A DNA stretch of 64,000 nt from JAPOXR01 sp964291445 (lineage in GTDB: Bacteria; Pseudomonadota; Alphaproteobacteria; Rhodobacterales; Rhodobacteraceae), in contig OZ219864.1 of assembly GCA_964291445.2 (NCBI GenBank), forward strand, positions 434,001 through 498,000. The letters are read 5' to 3'. The notes under the pieces were generated by a model that did no database searches, was not told where the DNA came from, and saw only the letters and a list, made by a program, of their open reading frames with translations. Both the position numbers and the translations under genes were made by a program. Shown piece by piece: positions 1-8,095 of the stretch (position 1 is its first letter; each line of letters begins with the position of its first letter).

Positions 1-221
1 ACAATTTGCGATGGTTTCACCGCATTGAACTGGAGAAGGCCTCGTCACGCAGCTGTCTAGCGTCAGCGATCGACAGGCCATGCATACGATTTGTAAACTG
101 AGCCTTGTTATTTGATATCTCCTTAAGATTGAAAAAGTGGTTTCTCTCCTTTAGTCGGTTACTGTGTTTGTTGATTAGGAAGTCAACTTCGGATTTTCCT
201 GCATTGCAATTGAGCTGAAAT

Positions 222-641
222 ATGACCGAACAACTTTTTGAAAAAATCGACCCCAAATCGCTGAATGCAAGGCAAAAGGAAATCTACAATTTCCAAAAGA
301 TCGCATCAGTACTTGCCGATTTTGGCTTCAACTGCATCAAGCTTTCCGACGATTGGAAGGGTGCAGATTTCATCGCCTGCCACATTGACGGCACCACAAT
401 CAAGGTTCAGTTGAAGGGTCGCCTGACCATTCAAAAGAAATACCTAGGGAAAGATTTGTGGATGGCATTCCCGGTCGACGGTTTCTGGTTCCTGGTTCCA
501 CACGACAAATTGGTCGAGATTGTGGAAGGAGAAGTTCCCTCTGCGCTGAAAAACCGTTCGTGGCTTAATGACGGAAATTGCAATTGGCATAACCCGACCA
601 AGAAACTTCGTAAGGCAATGGAGAAGCACAAATTGGTGTAG
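222..641 (+). CDS. Small PD-(D/E)XK nuclease-like hypothetical protein
   Basis: A 139-residue protein with no signal peptide or membrane segment. I do not recognise a named family. The core pattern GADF (Asp49) followed after 13 residues by KVQLK (Gln63, Lys65) fits the D...QxK arrangement of Mrr/restriction-like PD-(D/E)XK folds. The predicted alternation (helix 14-35, then strands around 47-66 and 80-92) agrees with that fold. The gene and its upstream 220 bases are clearly more AT-rich than the rest of the window, which suggests recent acquisition. No methylase or partner gene lies beside it, so a restriction role is not shown. That it is a real gene is fairly sure; the nuclease assignment is inference. 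Confidence 0.6.
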   Translation: MTEQLFEKIDPKSLNARQKEIYNFQKIASVLADFGFNCIKLSDDWKGADFIACHIDGTTIKVQLKGRLTIQKKYLGKDLWMAFPVDGFWFLVPHDKLVEIVEGEVPSALKNRSWLNDGNCNWHNPTKKLRKAMEKHKLV

Positions 642-1255
642 CCATGTATATTAGCTCCCTCCAATGAGTATGAGCCTGCGGGACACGGCAACTAATTTTC
701 CATCTCTTTCTGGGCCCCTTGGCCTACCGGAATGCCGGCAGAGCCTCTTGCAAGATCCATTTGACAGGCGATTCTTTCGCCGGATCCGACGATGTCTCCC
801 GGATTGTCCCGGAGATCGGGGGCGCCAACAATGATCCTGGTGATGGGTGACACCGCAGGTTCTGGGCTGTGACTGCACTCACCCGCATGAACTGGTGAAC
901 CAGCACCGGACACTGCGCTAAGTCCCCGGTCATGAAGATGTCTTGGATGAGCACAGGTATGGGTCGCCGACGATGGTAGAAATTGTCGGCCTGGTGACGC
1001 CCGGACTGCTGCTCGACGAGCTGGACCGGTTTGCGGTGGCCGACAAGACCGCACCGGAAGTCAAGAACGGGTACCGACAGCGGTCACGAGCCGTCCTGAC
1101 TTGCGCCTCGACTCCACGCAGCCTCACGCATCGGGGCATGAAGGTCGGTCATGCAGGATGTGGGCTTCGTTGCGTTTCGGGAGGGAGTGCCTCAGGGCAC
1201 ATTGTCGGAGCGGGGGTGTTGCAGTTCGGGTGGGGTGTCGGGAGGGCTTCAGCCT
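642..1255. other. Gene-poor stretch
   Basis: About 610 bases between the nuclease-like gene and the broken NAD(P)-binding gene. Short open frames exist on both strands (for example plus strand 943-1287), but none shows a recognisable motif, a ribosome binding site or the codon pattern of the neighbours. It may be eroded coding sequence. I see no RNA gene or terminator in it. Confidence 0.4.
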
Positions 1256-1869
1256 TCAGGCCGAGGTCACGCAGATGGCCTGGTTGACGTGATCGTCGGC
1301 GGTGATCTGGCTTGCCAGGAAGCCGGCCAGGTCGGAGCGGGAAATCGTCTTCGTCGGGGCCGAGTTTGACGCGGTGACCTTGCCGGTGCCCTCCTTGTTG
1401 GTCAGTACCGCCGCTCGTACCGCGGTCCAATCCAAATGGTCGGCGTCGAATATCTTCTCCTCCCGCGCGTGCTCGGCAAGGATGGTCTTCAGCATGGTCG
1501 AAAACAGCAGCTTCGAATACCAGGGGATGCGCGACCAGCTGTCGCCAACCCCGGCGGCGGAGATGAAGACGACCCGCCGACGCCATGCTCTTTCATTGCA
1601 TCGCTGATGTTGCGTGCACCGACGGAGAGTGTCGTGCGATCCCTGGTGCTGACCGGCCCGAGACAGACCAGCACTGCATCCTGGCCGCCGATGGCCTTGC
1701 CGACCACGTCACCTTCCAGCACGTTTCCCTGGACCCTGTTCACATTGTCATCGGCAAATTTGTGGTCAACCGAACGTCCGAAGACGGTGACGTCATGGCC
1801 TGCCTCGATCGCGTTCCGACTGGCAATCTCCCCGGTCTTCCCGGTTGCACCAAAGACAACGACTTTCAT
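1256..1869 (-). pseudogene. NAD(P)-binding (NmrA/SDR-like) protein, frameshifted
   Basis: The start at 1869 gives MKVVVFGATGKTG, a Rossmann GxxGxxG nucleotide-binding motif at the N-terminus, typical of atypical SDR/NAD(P)H-binding proteins of about 200 residues. The frame runs to about residue 100 (SDAMKEHGVG) and then becomes meaningless. The natural continuation (RVVFISAAGVGDSW, then LLFSTMLKTILAEHAREE) lies in another frame and runs to the stop at 1256. One missing base around 1571-1582, in a GC-rich stretch, explains the break. Joined, the two parts make a normal full-length protein. It is either a recent pseudogene or a sequencing error. Confidence 0.75.
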
Positions 1870-2055
1870 CCGTGACTCCATTTCTGCATGTCGTTCCGGC
1901 ATCTGCCGGACTACGGGGCTGGCACCTGCCTGATCGAGCCCGGCGATTCTGGAATTTGCGGGCCGGGCGGAAACCAGCGCGGGCCGGGCAAGGCAGTGGC
2001 GACCGGAGGCAGGAGACGGACGTTCCCGGCAAACCGTGACGCGCCTCGGGCGCAA

Positions 2056-2661
2056 TCAGGCCTCGTCAGCGGCAATGTATTTGCGCAGCATGATGAACTG
2101 TGACACGAAAAACAGCATGGTCAGGCCGGGAACGCCGAATGACTTGAATGTCACCCAGAAATCCGTGGACATCATCCGCCAGATCACCTCGTTGGCCGCA
2201 GCCAAGGCGAGGCAGAACCCAACCGCCCACCGGGTCATGATCATCCACCCCTCCTTGTGCATCTTCAATTCGCCACCCATTGCATATTCGATGAATGACC
2301 GGCCGCGCAGCAGCCCGAACCCCAGGATGCCGGCAAAGAGAAGGTAGATGATGGTTGGCTTGATCTTGAAGAACCGCTCGTCATTGAACCAGACGGTCAG
2401 GCCGCCGAACACGACGACCAGCACTGCAGTGACCACCTGCATTTTCGACAATTCGCCGGTGAGTTTCCAGGACATCGCCGAGGAGATGAGCAGGAGCGGT
2501 ATGAACACTGCCGACATCACGATGAATCCGGCATACTCGGTGCCGCCGATGACAAAACTCCGGTCCCTGATCACCATGTAGCCACCGAAGAACAGGATCA
2601 GCGGGCCGAATTCGAGGACAAATTTGAGCCCGGGATGAATACCCCTTTTCCCGTCCTGCAT
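2056..2661 (-). CDS. yciB: Septation protein A (YciB/IspZ family)
   Basis: A 201-residue integral inner-membrane protein with five or six hydrophobic segments. It begins with the family pattern of a conserved G-P-L-x-F-F-x-x-Y stretch (FGPLILFFGGYMV) and contains KPTIIYLLFAGILGFGL, characteristic of YciB/IspZ. The family is linked to cell-envelope synthesis and septation through contacts with division and elongation proteins. Length matches the family (about 180-200 residues). It is followed on the same strand by the NAD(P)-binding pseudogene. In many alphaproteobacteria this gene sits next to ftsY, which is not present here. Confidence 0.92.
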   Translation of the reverse strand: MQDGKRGIHPGLKFVLEFGPLILFFGGYMVIRDRSFVIGGTEYAGFIVMSAVFIPLLLISSAMSWKLTGELSKMQVVTAVLVVVFGGLTVWFNDERFFKIKPTIIYLLFAGILGFGLLRGRSFIEYAMGGELKMHKEGWMIMTRWAVGFCLALAAANEVIWRMMSTDFWVTFKSFGVPGLTMLFFVSQFIMLRKYIAADEA

Positions 2662-2920
2662 GGTGGTCTGCTCCGCATTCTGTCGTCGTCGGCAAGGTGC
2701 AATATAGGTGACAGGCGGCGTTTACCAGCAGCTTCGGAAGGGTTTTCGCCGCCGCCAATTCTGTCAGCGCCACTTCGGGGGCGACGGAACGATTACGCGG
2801 TGCCGACCCGCGATCCGATGCCTGCCATGGTGGCAGGATGTTTGCGAGACCGAAGGGCGTCGCGTATCACGCTGGCGAACTGACGGAGTTGGCCGTCCAG
2901 AATCAATCGAGGGAATTTCA

Positions 2921-3493
2921 ATGACCCGGAAACACCAACAGCCTGGCATCGTCCGCCTTAGCATCACGCTCCTCTACGTGGAGCCGAAGGTTGCACGGCG
3001 AATGGATGTGCCTGCGGACACCTGCCTTGATGACCTCCACCTGTACATCCAGGCCGCGATGGGATGGGAAAACTGCCATCTGTGGGGGTTCGATGCGCGA
3101 CGGTATGAAAGGTGTGCCCACTGGAGTCTTGATGACTTGGGCGACGGTCCTGACGCCACCCTTCTCGACGTCATCGCCTTCCTGCAAGGCAAACAGGAAT
3201 TCACCTACGTGTATGATTATGGGGACAGTTGGACCCACAGAATCAGGATTGGCAAGCTGCAACCGGAACGTGATGACCGGCACTACCCGTATCTCGTCTC
3301 CGGGACCGGGCGCTGTCCGCTCGAGGATATCGGCGGCTCGTGGGGCTACGCGGAGTTCCTGCGAGCCTTCGATGACCCGGATTCGGAATACCGGGAATAC
3401 TATCCCGAATTTTTCGACGGGACCGAAACCTGGGACCCGGAAGATGCCGACCTCGACGCCAAGCGACGGCAGCTTGCGCGGTACCGGCAGTAG
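2921..3493 (+). CDS. Plasmid pRiA4b ORF-3 family protein
   Basis: A 190-residue soluble protein. The start at 2921 (MTRKHQQPG) was chosen because family similarity begins there; the open frame itself extends 71 codons further upstream. Family hallmarks are a YDYGDSWTHRI motif near residue 100, the earlier ...DLHLYIQAAMGWENCHLW segment, and a C-terminal G-P-like region with many acidic residues. The molecular function of this family is unknown; members occur on chromosomes and plasmids. It stands alone between yciB (divergent) and the ornithine cyclodeaminase-family gene (convergent). Confidence 0.9.
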   Translation: MTRKHQQPGIVRLSITLLYVEPKVARRMDVPADTCLDDLHLYIQAAMGWENCHLWGFDARRYERCAHWSLDDLGDGPDATLLDVIAFLQGKQEFTYVYDYGDSWTHRIRIGKLQPERDDRHYPYLVSGTGRCPLEDIGGSWGYAEFLRAFDDPDSEYREYYPEFFDGTETWDPEDADLDAKRRQLARYRQ

Positions 3494-3637
3494 GATTGCC
3501 GGGCACGCGCATCCTCTGCCAGGGAAAGGGCAGCCATGCCTGCCTGACCCGCCCGGACAGCAGGAAGACGCGGCCGGACGGCGGCTGCCTGTCACCTGCC
3601 CCGCTAACGCCATTCATTCGGGACCGGGCCATGGCTC

Positions 3638-4579
3638 TCACGCCTTGATCTGCCCGTGCCGGTTCCACTTGTCGAGGATGTGGCGGGCGGTCATCAGGTC
3701 GAGATGGGCACCACCACCATTCTTGAACAGGGTGATCTCTTCCTCGGATTCCCGCGTGAATCCGCCGGTCGGGAGGTCGTAGAAGTCGGCAATGACGTCA
3801 TCGGCGCTGATGATGTTGCGGGCAATCGGCGAGGCCAGTTCGCCGATGTGATCGATGGTGGTGTCACGTGAATCGACGAACATCCGCGACCGGCGCAGCG
3901 CCGTGTCATCCGCCTCGCGCATGTCTGGCCGGTAGGCTCCGATCAGGTCGAGATGGACTCCCGGTGCAAGCCAGTCACCGCATATGACCGGTGCAGGCGA
4001 CATCGTTGCGCAGGTGACAATATCGGCCTCGGCAACGGCATCGGCCAGGTCCTCGACCACATCGATGGCATGACGGCCGGCCAGCTCCGATGCCAGCCGG
4101 TCTGCATTCGAGCGGGTCCGGTTCCAGATCCGGAATTCGGCCCGGGGAAACATCGCCGAATAGGCGTCGAGCAGTGACCGGGCGACGGTGCCGGCGCCGA
4201 CAACGAGTATGCTGCGGGAGTCGGGCCTTGCCAGCCGGGAGGCAGCCAGGACCGAATCAGCGGCAGTCTTCCACTTGGTGACCAGGTGAAAATCGAACAG
4301 CGCCTCGGCCATGCCGGTCCGGTCGGCAAACAGCACCATGGCGCCGTTTGTCGTTGGACGTCCCTCCCGGGCATTGACCGGAAAGAGGGTCGCGGTCTTT
4401 ACGGCAACCCCCATGCCGTCAATGACGGCCGCCCGCGACAGGATGACGTCCTCCCCTCGTGACAGCAACTGATCGCCGACCTGCGCCCGCGGCATGCGAT
4501 GGCCATCCTCCAGGGCGGCGGCCAGCTCCTTCCAGTCAAGAAGCCGGTCGGCTTCCGGGTATCCGATAATCTGTACCAT
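3638..4579 (-). CDS. Ornithine cyclodeaminase / mu-crystallin family dehydrogenase
   Basis: A 313-residue cytoplasmic NAD(P)-dependent enzyme. The N-terminal half carries the conserved lysine in VKTATLFP (Lys61) and the TNGAMVLFADRTG strand typical of the family. A Rossmann motif GAGTVA follows at about 128-133, then FRIWNRT. The family includes ornithine cyclodeaminase, alanine dehydrogenase and ketimine reductases, so the exact substrate cannot be read from the sequence. It is transcribed divergently from the argE-like deacetylase at 6876. Before the insertion sequence arrived, the two starts were only about 140 bases apart. That pairing suggests ornithine or N-acyl amino-acid metabolism (inference). 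Confidence 0.88.
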   Translation of the reverse strand: MVQIIGYPEADRLLDWKELAAALEDGHRMPRAQVGDQLLSRGEDVILSRAAVIDGMGVAVKTATLFPVNAREGRPTTNGAMVLFADRTGMAEALFDFHLVTKWKTAADSVLAASRLARPDSRSILVVGAGTVARSLLDAYSAMFPRAEFRIWNRTRSNADRLASELAGRHAIDVVEDLADAVAEADIVTCATMSPAPVICGDWLAPGVHLDLIGAYRPDMREADDTALRRSRMFVDSRDTTIDHIGELASPIARNIISADDVIADFYDLPTGGFTRESEEEITLFKNGGGAHLDLMTARHILDKWNRHGQIKA

Positions 4580-4688
4580 GGGTCATTTGCCTCGTCCTGC
4601 CGCAGATGCCGGGCGCTCACGCCAGCTGTTCCGGCAAATTCGTGTTGCCCTATCTTTTCCGGCGTGATGATGGTGTCAATCGGACTCA

Positions 4689-4698
4689 TCCATGCCCG
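4689..4698. repeat. Target-site duplication, left copy
   Basis: The 10 bases tccatgcccg directly abut the left inverted end of the insertion sequence and recur exactly at 6847-6856 after the right end. Duplications of 8-10 bp are usual for ISAs1-type elements. The intact copies indicate a fairly recent insertion. Confidence 0.9.
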
Positions 4699-4715
4699 CA
4701 GGGCCATCCCACGCT
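4699..4715 (+). repeat. Left terminal inverted repeat of the IS
   Basis: cagggccatcccacgct; it matches the reverse complement of 6830-6846 (caggactttcccacgct) at 14 of 17 positions, including an uninterrupted tcccacgct. Confidence 0.9.
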
Positions 4716-4812
4716 GATTTCGCTCGATTTGTCTTGACATCATGCATCCCGCCATCGCAGGCGCGCGGCCCCGCGCGAGGATCGGCAGGTTTGGCTGGCG
4801 TTCCCGTCCTGC

Positions 4813-6654
4813 ATGTGCGATAGTCCCGCCATGTCGATTCGCACCCGCATGGACGCCCACCCGATCCACCGGGCACCTCCCGAGGGCTTCTGCCTGTCCG
4901 AGGTCAAGTGCCGCCTGGCAAGACCGGATGAGCGCCCGCTCTGGGACGCGCTGATGAACCAGCACCACTATCTCGGCTTTCGCCGGCTGGCCGGCCGCGG
5001 CCTCAGATACATCGCCACCTTCCGCGGCCAGTGGCTCGGCCTGGCCGCCTGGCAGAACGGCGCCTTCAAGTGCCAGCCGCGTGACAGGTGGTGCGGCTGG
5101 AGAAAGGCCGAGCAGTTTCGCCGATTGGAGCTCATTGCCAATAACACCCGGTTCCTGATCCTCGCCGAGCCCGGGACCTTCCCGAACCTCGCCTCCCGCT
5201 TCCTGGCAGGGATGACCCGCCGGCTGGCCGATGACTGGCTGGCTGCGCATGGCCATCGGGTGCTCGTCGCCGAGACCTTCTGCGACCCGAAGCGCTTTGC
5301 CGGCACCATGTACAGGGCCACCGGCTGGACGGGGCTGGGGAAGACCAAGGGCTATGCCCGCATGAATGGGCAGTATACCGACCCGCATGGCCAGCCGAAG
5401 GAGATCCTGGTCACGCAGCTTCGGCGCGATGCCTGCCGGCTGCTGGCCGATCCCGGCCCGCTGCCGGAGACGGTGATGCCGCCTTCCGGTCCCGAACTGG
5501 CACCAAGGGGGGTAGCGGCGATGCGCTCGCTGCATGACGAGCTGGCGGCGGTGGCCGATTTCCGCCGGGCGCAGGGCAGGAAGCACACGGTGGCCTGCGT
5601 GCTCACCATCCATGTTCTGGCCGAGCTGGCCAACATGAAGGGCTGCCTGGCCACGGCCGAGTTCGCGCGCTCTCTCTCGCAGGAGGAGCTGGAAGCAGTC
5701 GGTGCATGGAAGAGCAAGCGGACCGGGCTCTTCGAGCCGCCGTCCAAATCCACCATCCACCGGGTGATCCAGTCGGTCGATCCCGAGGCACTCGAGCAGG
5801 TGGTCGGCCGCTACAGCCGTCCCCGGATCCAGCTGGGCCGGGCGCTGGCTGCGGATGGCAAGCGTATCAGGGGCGCCAACAGGAATGGCGAGGATCATTA
5901 CGAGACCGTGGCCCTGGTCGAACACGGCGCCGGCGCACCCTTTGCACTGATGAACTTCGGTGACGAGGGCGGCGAGAGGGCGGCCACCATCGACCTCCTG
6001 GAGAGGAGCGACATCCGTGGCAAGGTGATCACCCTCGATGCGCTGCACACCACCCGCAAGACCGCAGAGGTGATCCACCGGCGCTGCGGCGCCGATTACG
6101 TCTTCACCGTCAAGGGCAACGCGCCGGAGACCTTCGGCACCCTGGGCAGCATCGACTGGGAGCAGGATTCCACCGGTCGCTTCGAGGAGGATTTCGCCAA
6201 GGCGCATGGACGCATCGAGCAACGCACCATCCACGTCATGACCCCGCTCAAGGGCGCCATCAACTATCCGGGCGTCAGCCAGATCGCCCGTATCACCCGC
6301 TACCGGGAGGTGTTGAAGACGGATGTGGCAGGCACGGACGAGGAAGACCGCACCACCACCGCCTGGCTCATCACCTCGCTCGATGCCGAGGCCGCATCGC
6401 CGGAGGAATTGCTGCGGCTGAATCGCGGCCATTGGGCTGTCGAGAACCTCAATCATCGCCAGAGAGACTGCGTCCATGGCGAGGATGCCTGCCTGACCCG
6501 CACCGATCACGGCCCGGCAAACCGGGCCAGCCTCAACAACATCGCGCTGGCGCTCATATTCGTGAACCGCCGCCAGGCGGAGAGCCTTGCTGCCACCCGC
6601 CGAAGGCTGCAGCTCAATCGCAGCCAGGCCATATTCGCCCTCACCCGGCCCTGA
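4813..6654 (+). CDS. ISAs1-family DDE transposase with N-terminal DUF4338 (DruA-like) domain
   Basis: 613 residues in two parts. Residues about 30-205 match DUF4338, the domain of Druantia protein DruA: HHYLGFRRLAGRGLRYIA, LGLAAW, RRLELIANNTRFLIL, ETFCDPKRFAGTMYRATGW. Residues about 235-610 form the ISAs1/IS4-type catalytic part with an associated helical segment (LADRRRAQGRKH-like at 250-258). The acidic triad is visible as Asp348 (AADGK), Asp409 (TLDALH) and Glu544 (HWAVENLNH). The frame is open throughout, so the element may be active. Translation could also begin at 4831 or 4849; no clear ribosome binding site decides. DUF4338 joined to transposases is a known combination. How the domain helps transposition, and its relation to phage defence, are unclear. 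Confidence 0.92.
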   Translation: MCDSPAMSIRTRMDAHPIHRAPPEGFCLSEVKCRLARPDERPLWDALMNQHHYLGFRRLAGRGLRYIATFRGQWLGLAAWQNGAFKCQPRDRWCGWRKAEQFRRLELIANNTRFLILAEPGTFPNLASRFLAGMTRRLADDWLAAHGHRVLVAETFCDPKRFAGTMYRATGWTGLGKTKGYARMNGQYTDPHGQPKEILVTQLRRDACRLLADPGPLPETVMPPSGPELAPRGVAAMRSLHDELAAVADFRRAQGRKHTVACVLTIHVLAELANMKGCLATAEFARSLSQEELEAVGAWKSKRTGLFEPPSKSTIHRVIQSVDPEALEQVVGRYSRPRIQLGRALAADGKRIRGANRNGEDHYETVALVEHGAGAPFALMNFGDEGGERAATIDLLERSDIRGKVITLDALHTTRKTAEVIHRRCGADYVFTVKGNAPETFGTLGSIDWEQDSTGRFEEDFAKAHGRIEQRTIHVMTPLKGAINYPGVSQIARITRYREVLKTDVAGTDEEDRTTTAWLITSLDAEAASPEELLRLNRGHWAVENLNHRQRDCVHGEDACLTRTDHGPANRASLNNIALALIFVNRRQAESLAATRRRLQLNRSQAIFALTRP

Positions 6655-6829
6655 GAGAGGTCGCCGCGCCCGGGACATATCCCGGGCATCGCCGGCACAC
6701 CGCCACATCCCCGAAAACGAATCACCCGGCAGCCGGAGGCGGCCCCTGGACGGCTTTGATTCCAGGGCGCGCGGCCGAATGGATCGCTCCGGATGCCTGC
6801 AATCGCCGGACATTTGCAAGGAGAGCCGT

Positions 6830-6846
6830 AGCGTGGGAAAGTCCTG
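6830..6846 (-). repeat. Right terminal inverted repeat of the IS
   Basis: agcgtgggaaagtcctg on the plus strand, the inverted partner of 4699-4715. It abuts the second target-duplication copy. Confidence 0.9.
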
Positions 6847-6856
6847 TCCATGCCCG
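6847..6856. repeat. Target-site duplication, right copy
   Basis: Exact second copy of tccatgcccg (first at 4689-4698). The argE-like start codon follows 19 bases later. Confidence 0.9.
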
Positions 6857-6875
6857 TCATCGATGCGAGGTCGGT

Positions 6876-8030
6876 TTGAACAGTGTGGAAATACTCGAGA
6901 GGCTGATCTCGTTTCCGACGGTGAGCCGGGACTCCAATTTGGGGCTGGTCAGCTTTGTCAGCGATTTCCTGGAGGAGCGGGGCATCCGGACTCACCGGGT
7001 GTTCAACGACGAACACAGCAAGGCCAACCTGTTTGCCAGCATCGGGCCGGCCGGCAAGCCCGGGGTCATGCTGTCGGGGCATACCGACGTGGTGCCGGTG
7101 GACGGCCAGGGCTGGTCGGTCGATCCATTCAGCATGACCTTCCGCCGTGGCCGTTTCTACGGGCGGGGAACTGCCGACATGAAGGGGTTTGTCGCCTGCG
7201 CCATGCGGGCGGCGTCGATTGCCGCCAAGCGGACCCTCAAGACCCCGCTCTGGCTGTCATTTTCGTATGACGAGGAGATCGGCTGCATCGGGGTCAGGCG
7301 GCTGATCGAATTGATGTCCGATGAGGGCATGCGCCCCAGGATGTGCATCGTCGGCGAGCCGACATCGATGCAGGTGGCCCATGGCCACAAGGGAAAGACC
7401 TCGCTGCAGGCAGTTTGTCGCGGCAGCGAGGCGCATACCGCCTATGCGCCCAGGGCGCTCAACGCCTTGCACCTCGCCTGCGACCTCGTCTCGGTCCTGC
7501 GGCAGACCCAGGACCGGCTCAGGAACGAGGGTGGCGGCGATTCCGGCTACGAAATACCCTATACCACCATCCATGCCGCCCGGATTGCCGGGGGGGTTGC
7601 ACCCAATATCGTGCCTGCCCATAGCGAGGTGAATTTCGAAATCCGCAATATCGCCCGCGACGATCCGGCAGACATCATTGCCGGGCTTGAAACCGAGGTC
7701 GGGAGGCTGGTCTCATCGGCGCGGGATCTTGCCAGTGAAGCCGATATAAGCTTCCGTATCCTCAATGACTATCCGGGCCTGGACACGCCGCCGGACGATC
7801 CTTCATCGCTGTTCGTCCAGTCGCTGGTCGGGCAGCAGGTGTCCGACAAGGTAGCATTCGGCACCGAGGGCGGCCTGTTTGCCCGGGATCTCGACACGCC
7901 GACGGTCATCTGCGGCCCGGGATCGATGGACCAGGGACACAAGCCGGACGAGTATGTCGATGCCGACCAGATCGGCCTGTGCGAACAGATGATGTTCCGG
8001 CTGGTTGACCGCCTCGAAGAGGGGGTCTGA
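6876..8030 (+). CDS. argE: Acetylornithine deacetylase-like M20 peptidase-family enzyme
   Basis: 384 residues from a TTG start at 6876, chosen because a GAGG lies 5 bases upstream and homology begins at once (VEILERLISFPTVS). A GTG at 6885 is the alternative. The frame stays open upstream into the IS, but that part is not homologous. The dinuclear-metal ligands of ArgE/DapE are all present: His69 and catalytic Asp71 in SGHTDVVP, Asp101 in GTADMKG, the Glu pair 133/134 in YDEEIG, Glu in VGEPT, and the last His in GHKPDEY. It hydrolyses an N-acyl amino acid, probably N-acetylornithine. The IS lies 29 bases upstream, so the native promoter has been displaced. Expression now depends on sequences inside the IS end or on read-through from it (inference). 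Confidence 0.88.
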   Translation: MNSVEILERLISFPTVSRDSNLGLVSFVSDFLEERGIRTHRVFNDEHSKANLFASIGPAGKPGVMLSGHTDVVPVDGQGWSVDPFSMTFRRGRFYGRGTADMKGFVACAMRAASIAAKRTLKTPLWLSFSYDEEIGCIGVRRLIELMSDEGMRPRMCIVGEPTSMQVAHGHKGKTSLQAVCRGSEAHTAYAPRALNALHLACDLVSVLRQTQDRLRNEGGGDSGYEIPYTTIHAARIAGGVAPNIVPAHSEVNFEIRNIARDDPADIIAGLETEVGRLVSSARDLASEADISFRILNDYPGLDTPPDDPSSLFVQSLVGQQVSDKVAFGTEGGLFARDLDTPTVICGPGSMDQGHKPDEYVDADQIGLCEQMMFRLVDRLEEGV

Positions 8031-8095
8031 GACCTGGACAGGCCCGTCACCAGGAGGCACCGGGCTGACGGCTGACGGCGTCGCGCCGAGCCGGG

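Larger units (their letters stand above)
4699..6846 (+). mobile_element. ISAs1-family insertion sequence, complete
   Basis: A 2,148-bp element bounded by imperfect 17-bp terminal inverted repeats and a perfect 10-bp target duplication. It carries one gene, a 613-residue DDE transposase with a DruA-like N-terminal domain (4813-6654). About 114 non-coding bases lie on the left and 192 on the right. It inserted into the short divergent promoter region between the ornithine cyclodeaminase-family gene and the argE-like gene, leaving only about 29 bases between its right end and the deacetylase start. Longer than a minimal ISAs1 element because of the extra N-terminal domain. Confidence 0.92.

Noticed and set aside
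943..1287. 114-codon plus-strand open frame in the left gene-poor region
   Set aside because: The first 40 residues look faintly protein-like, but there is no ribosome binding site or recognisable motif, and the rest is low complexity.
4399..6819. 806-codon minus-strand open frame across the IS
   Set aside because: It is antisense to the transposase, has no family motifs and is Arg/Gly/His-rich, a mirror of GC-rich codon use. The plus strand has clear homology.
6432..6875. N-terminal extension of the argE open frame into the IS
   Set aside because: Before 6876 the translation is out of frame with the transposase and low-complexity; homology to deacetylases begins at 6876-6885.
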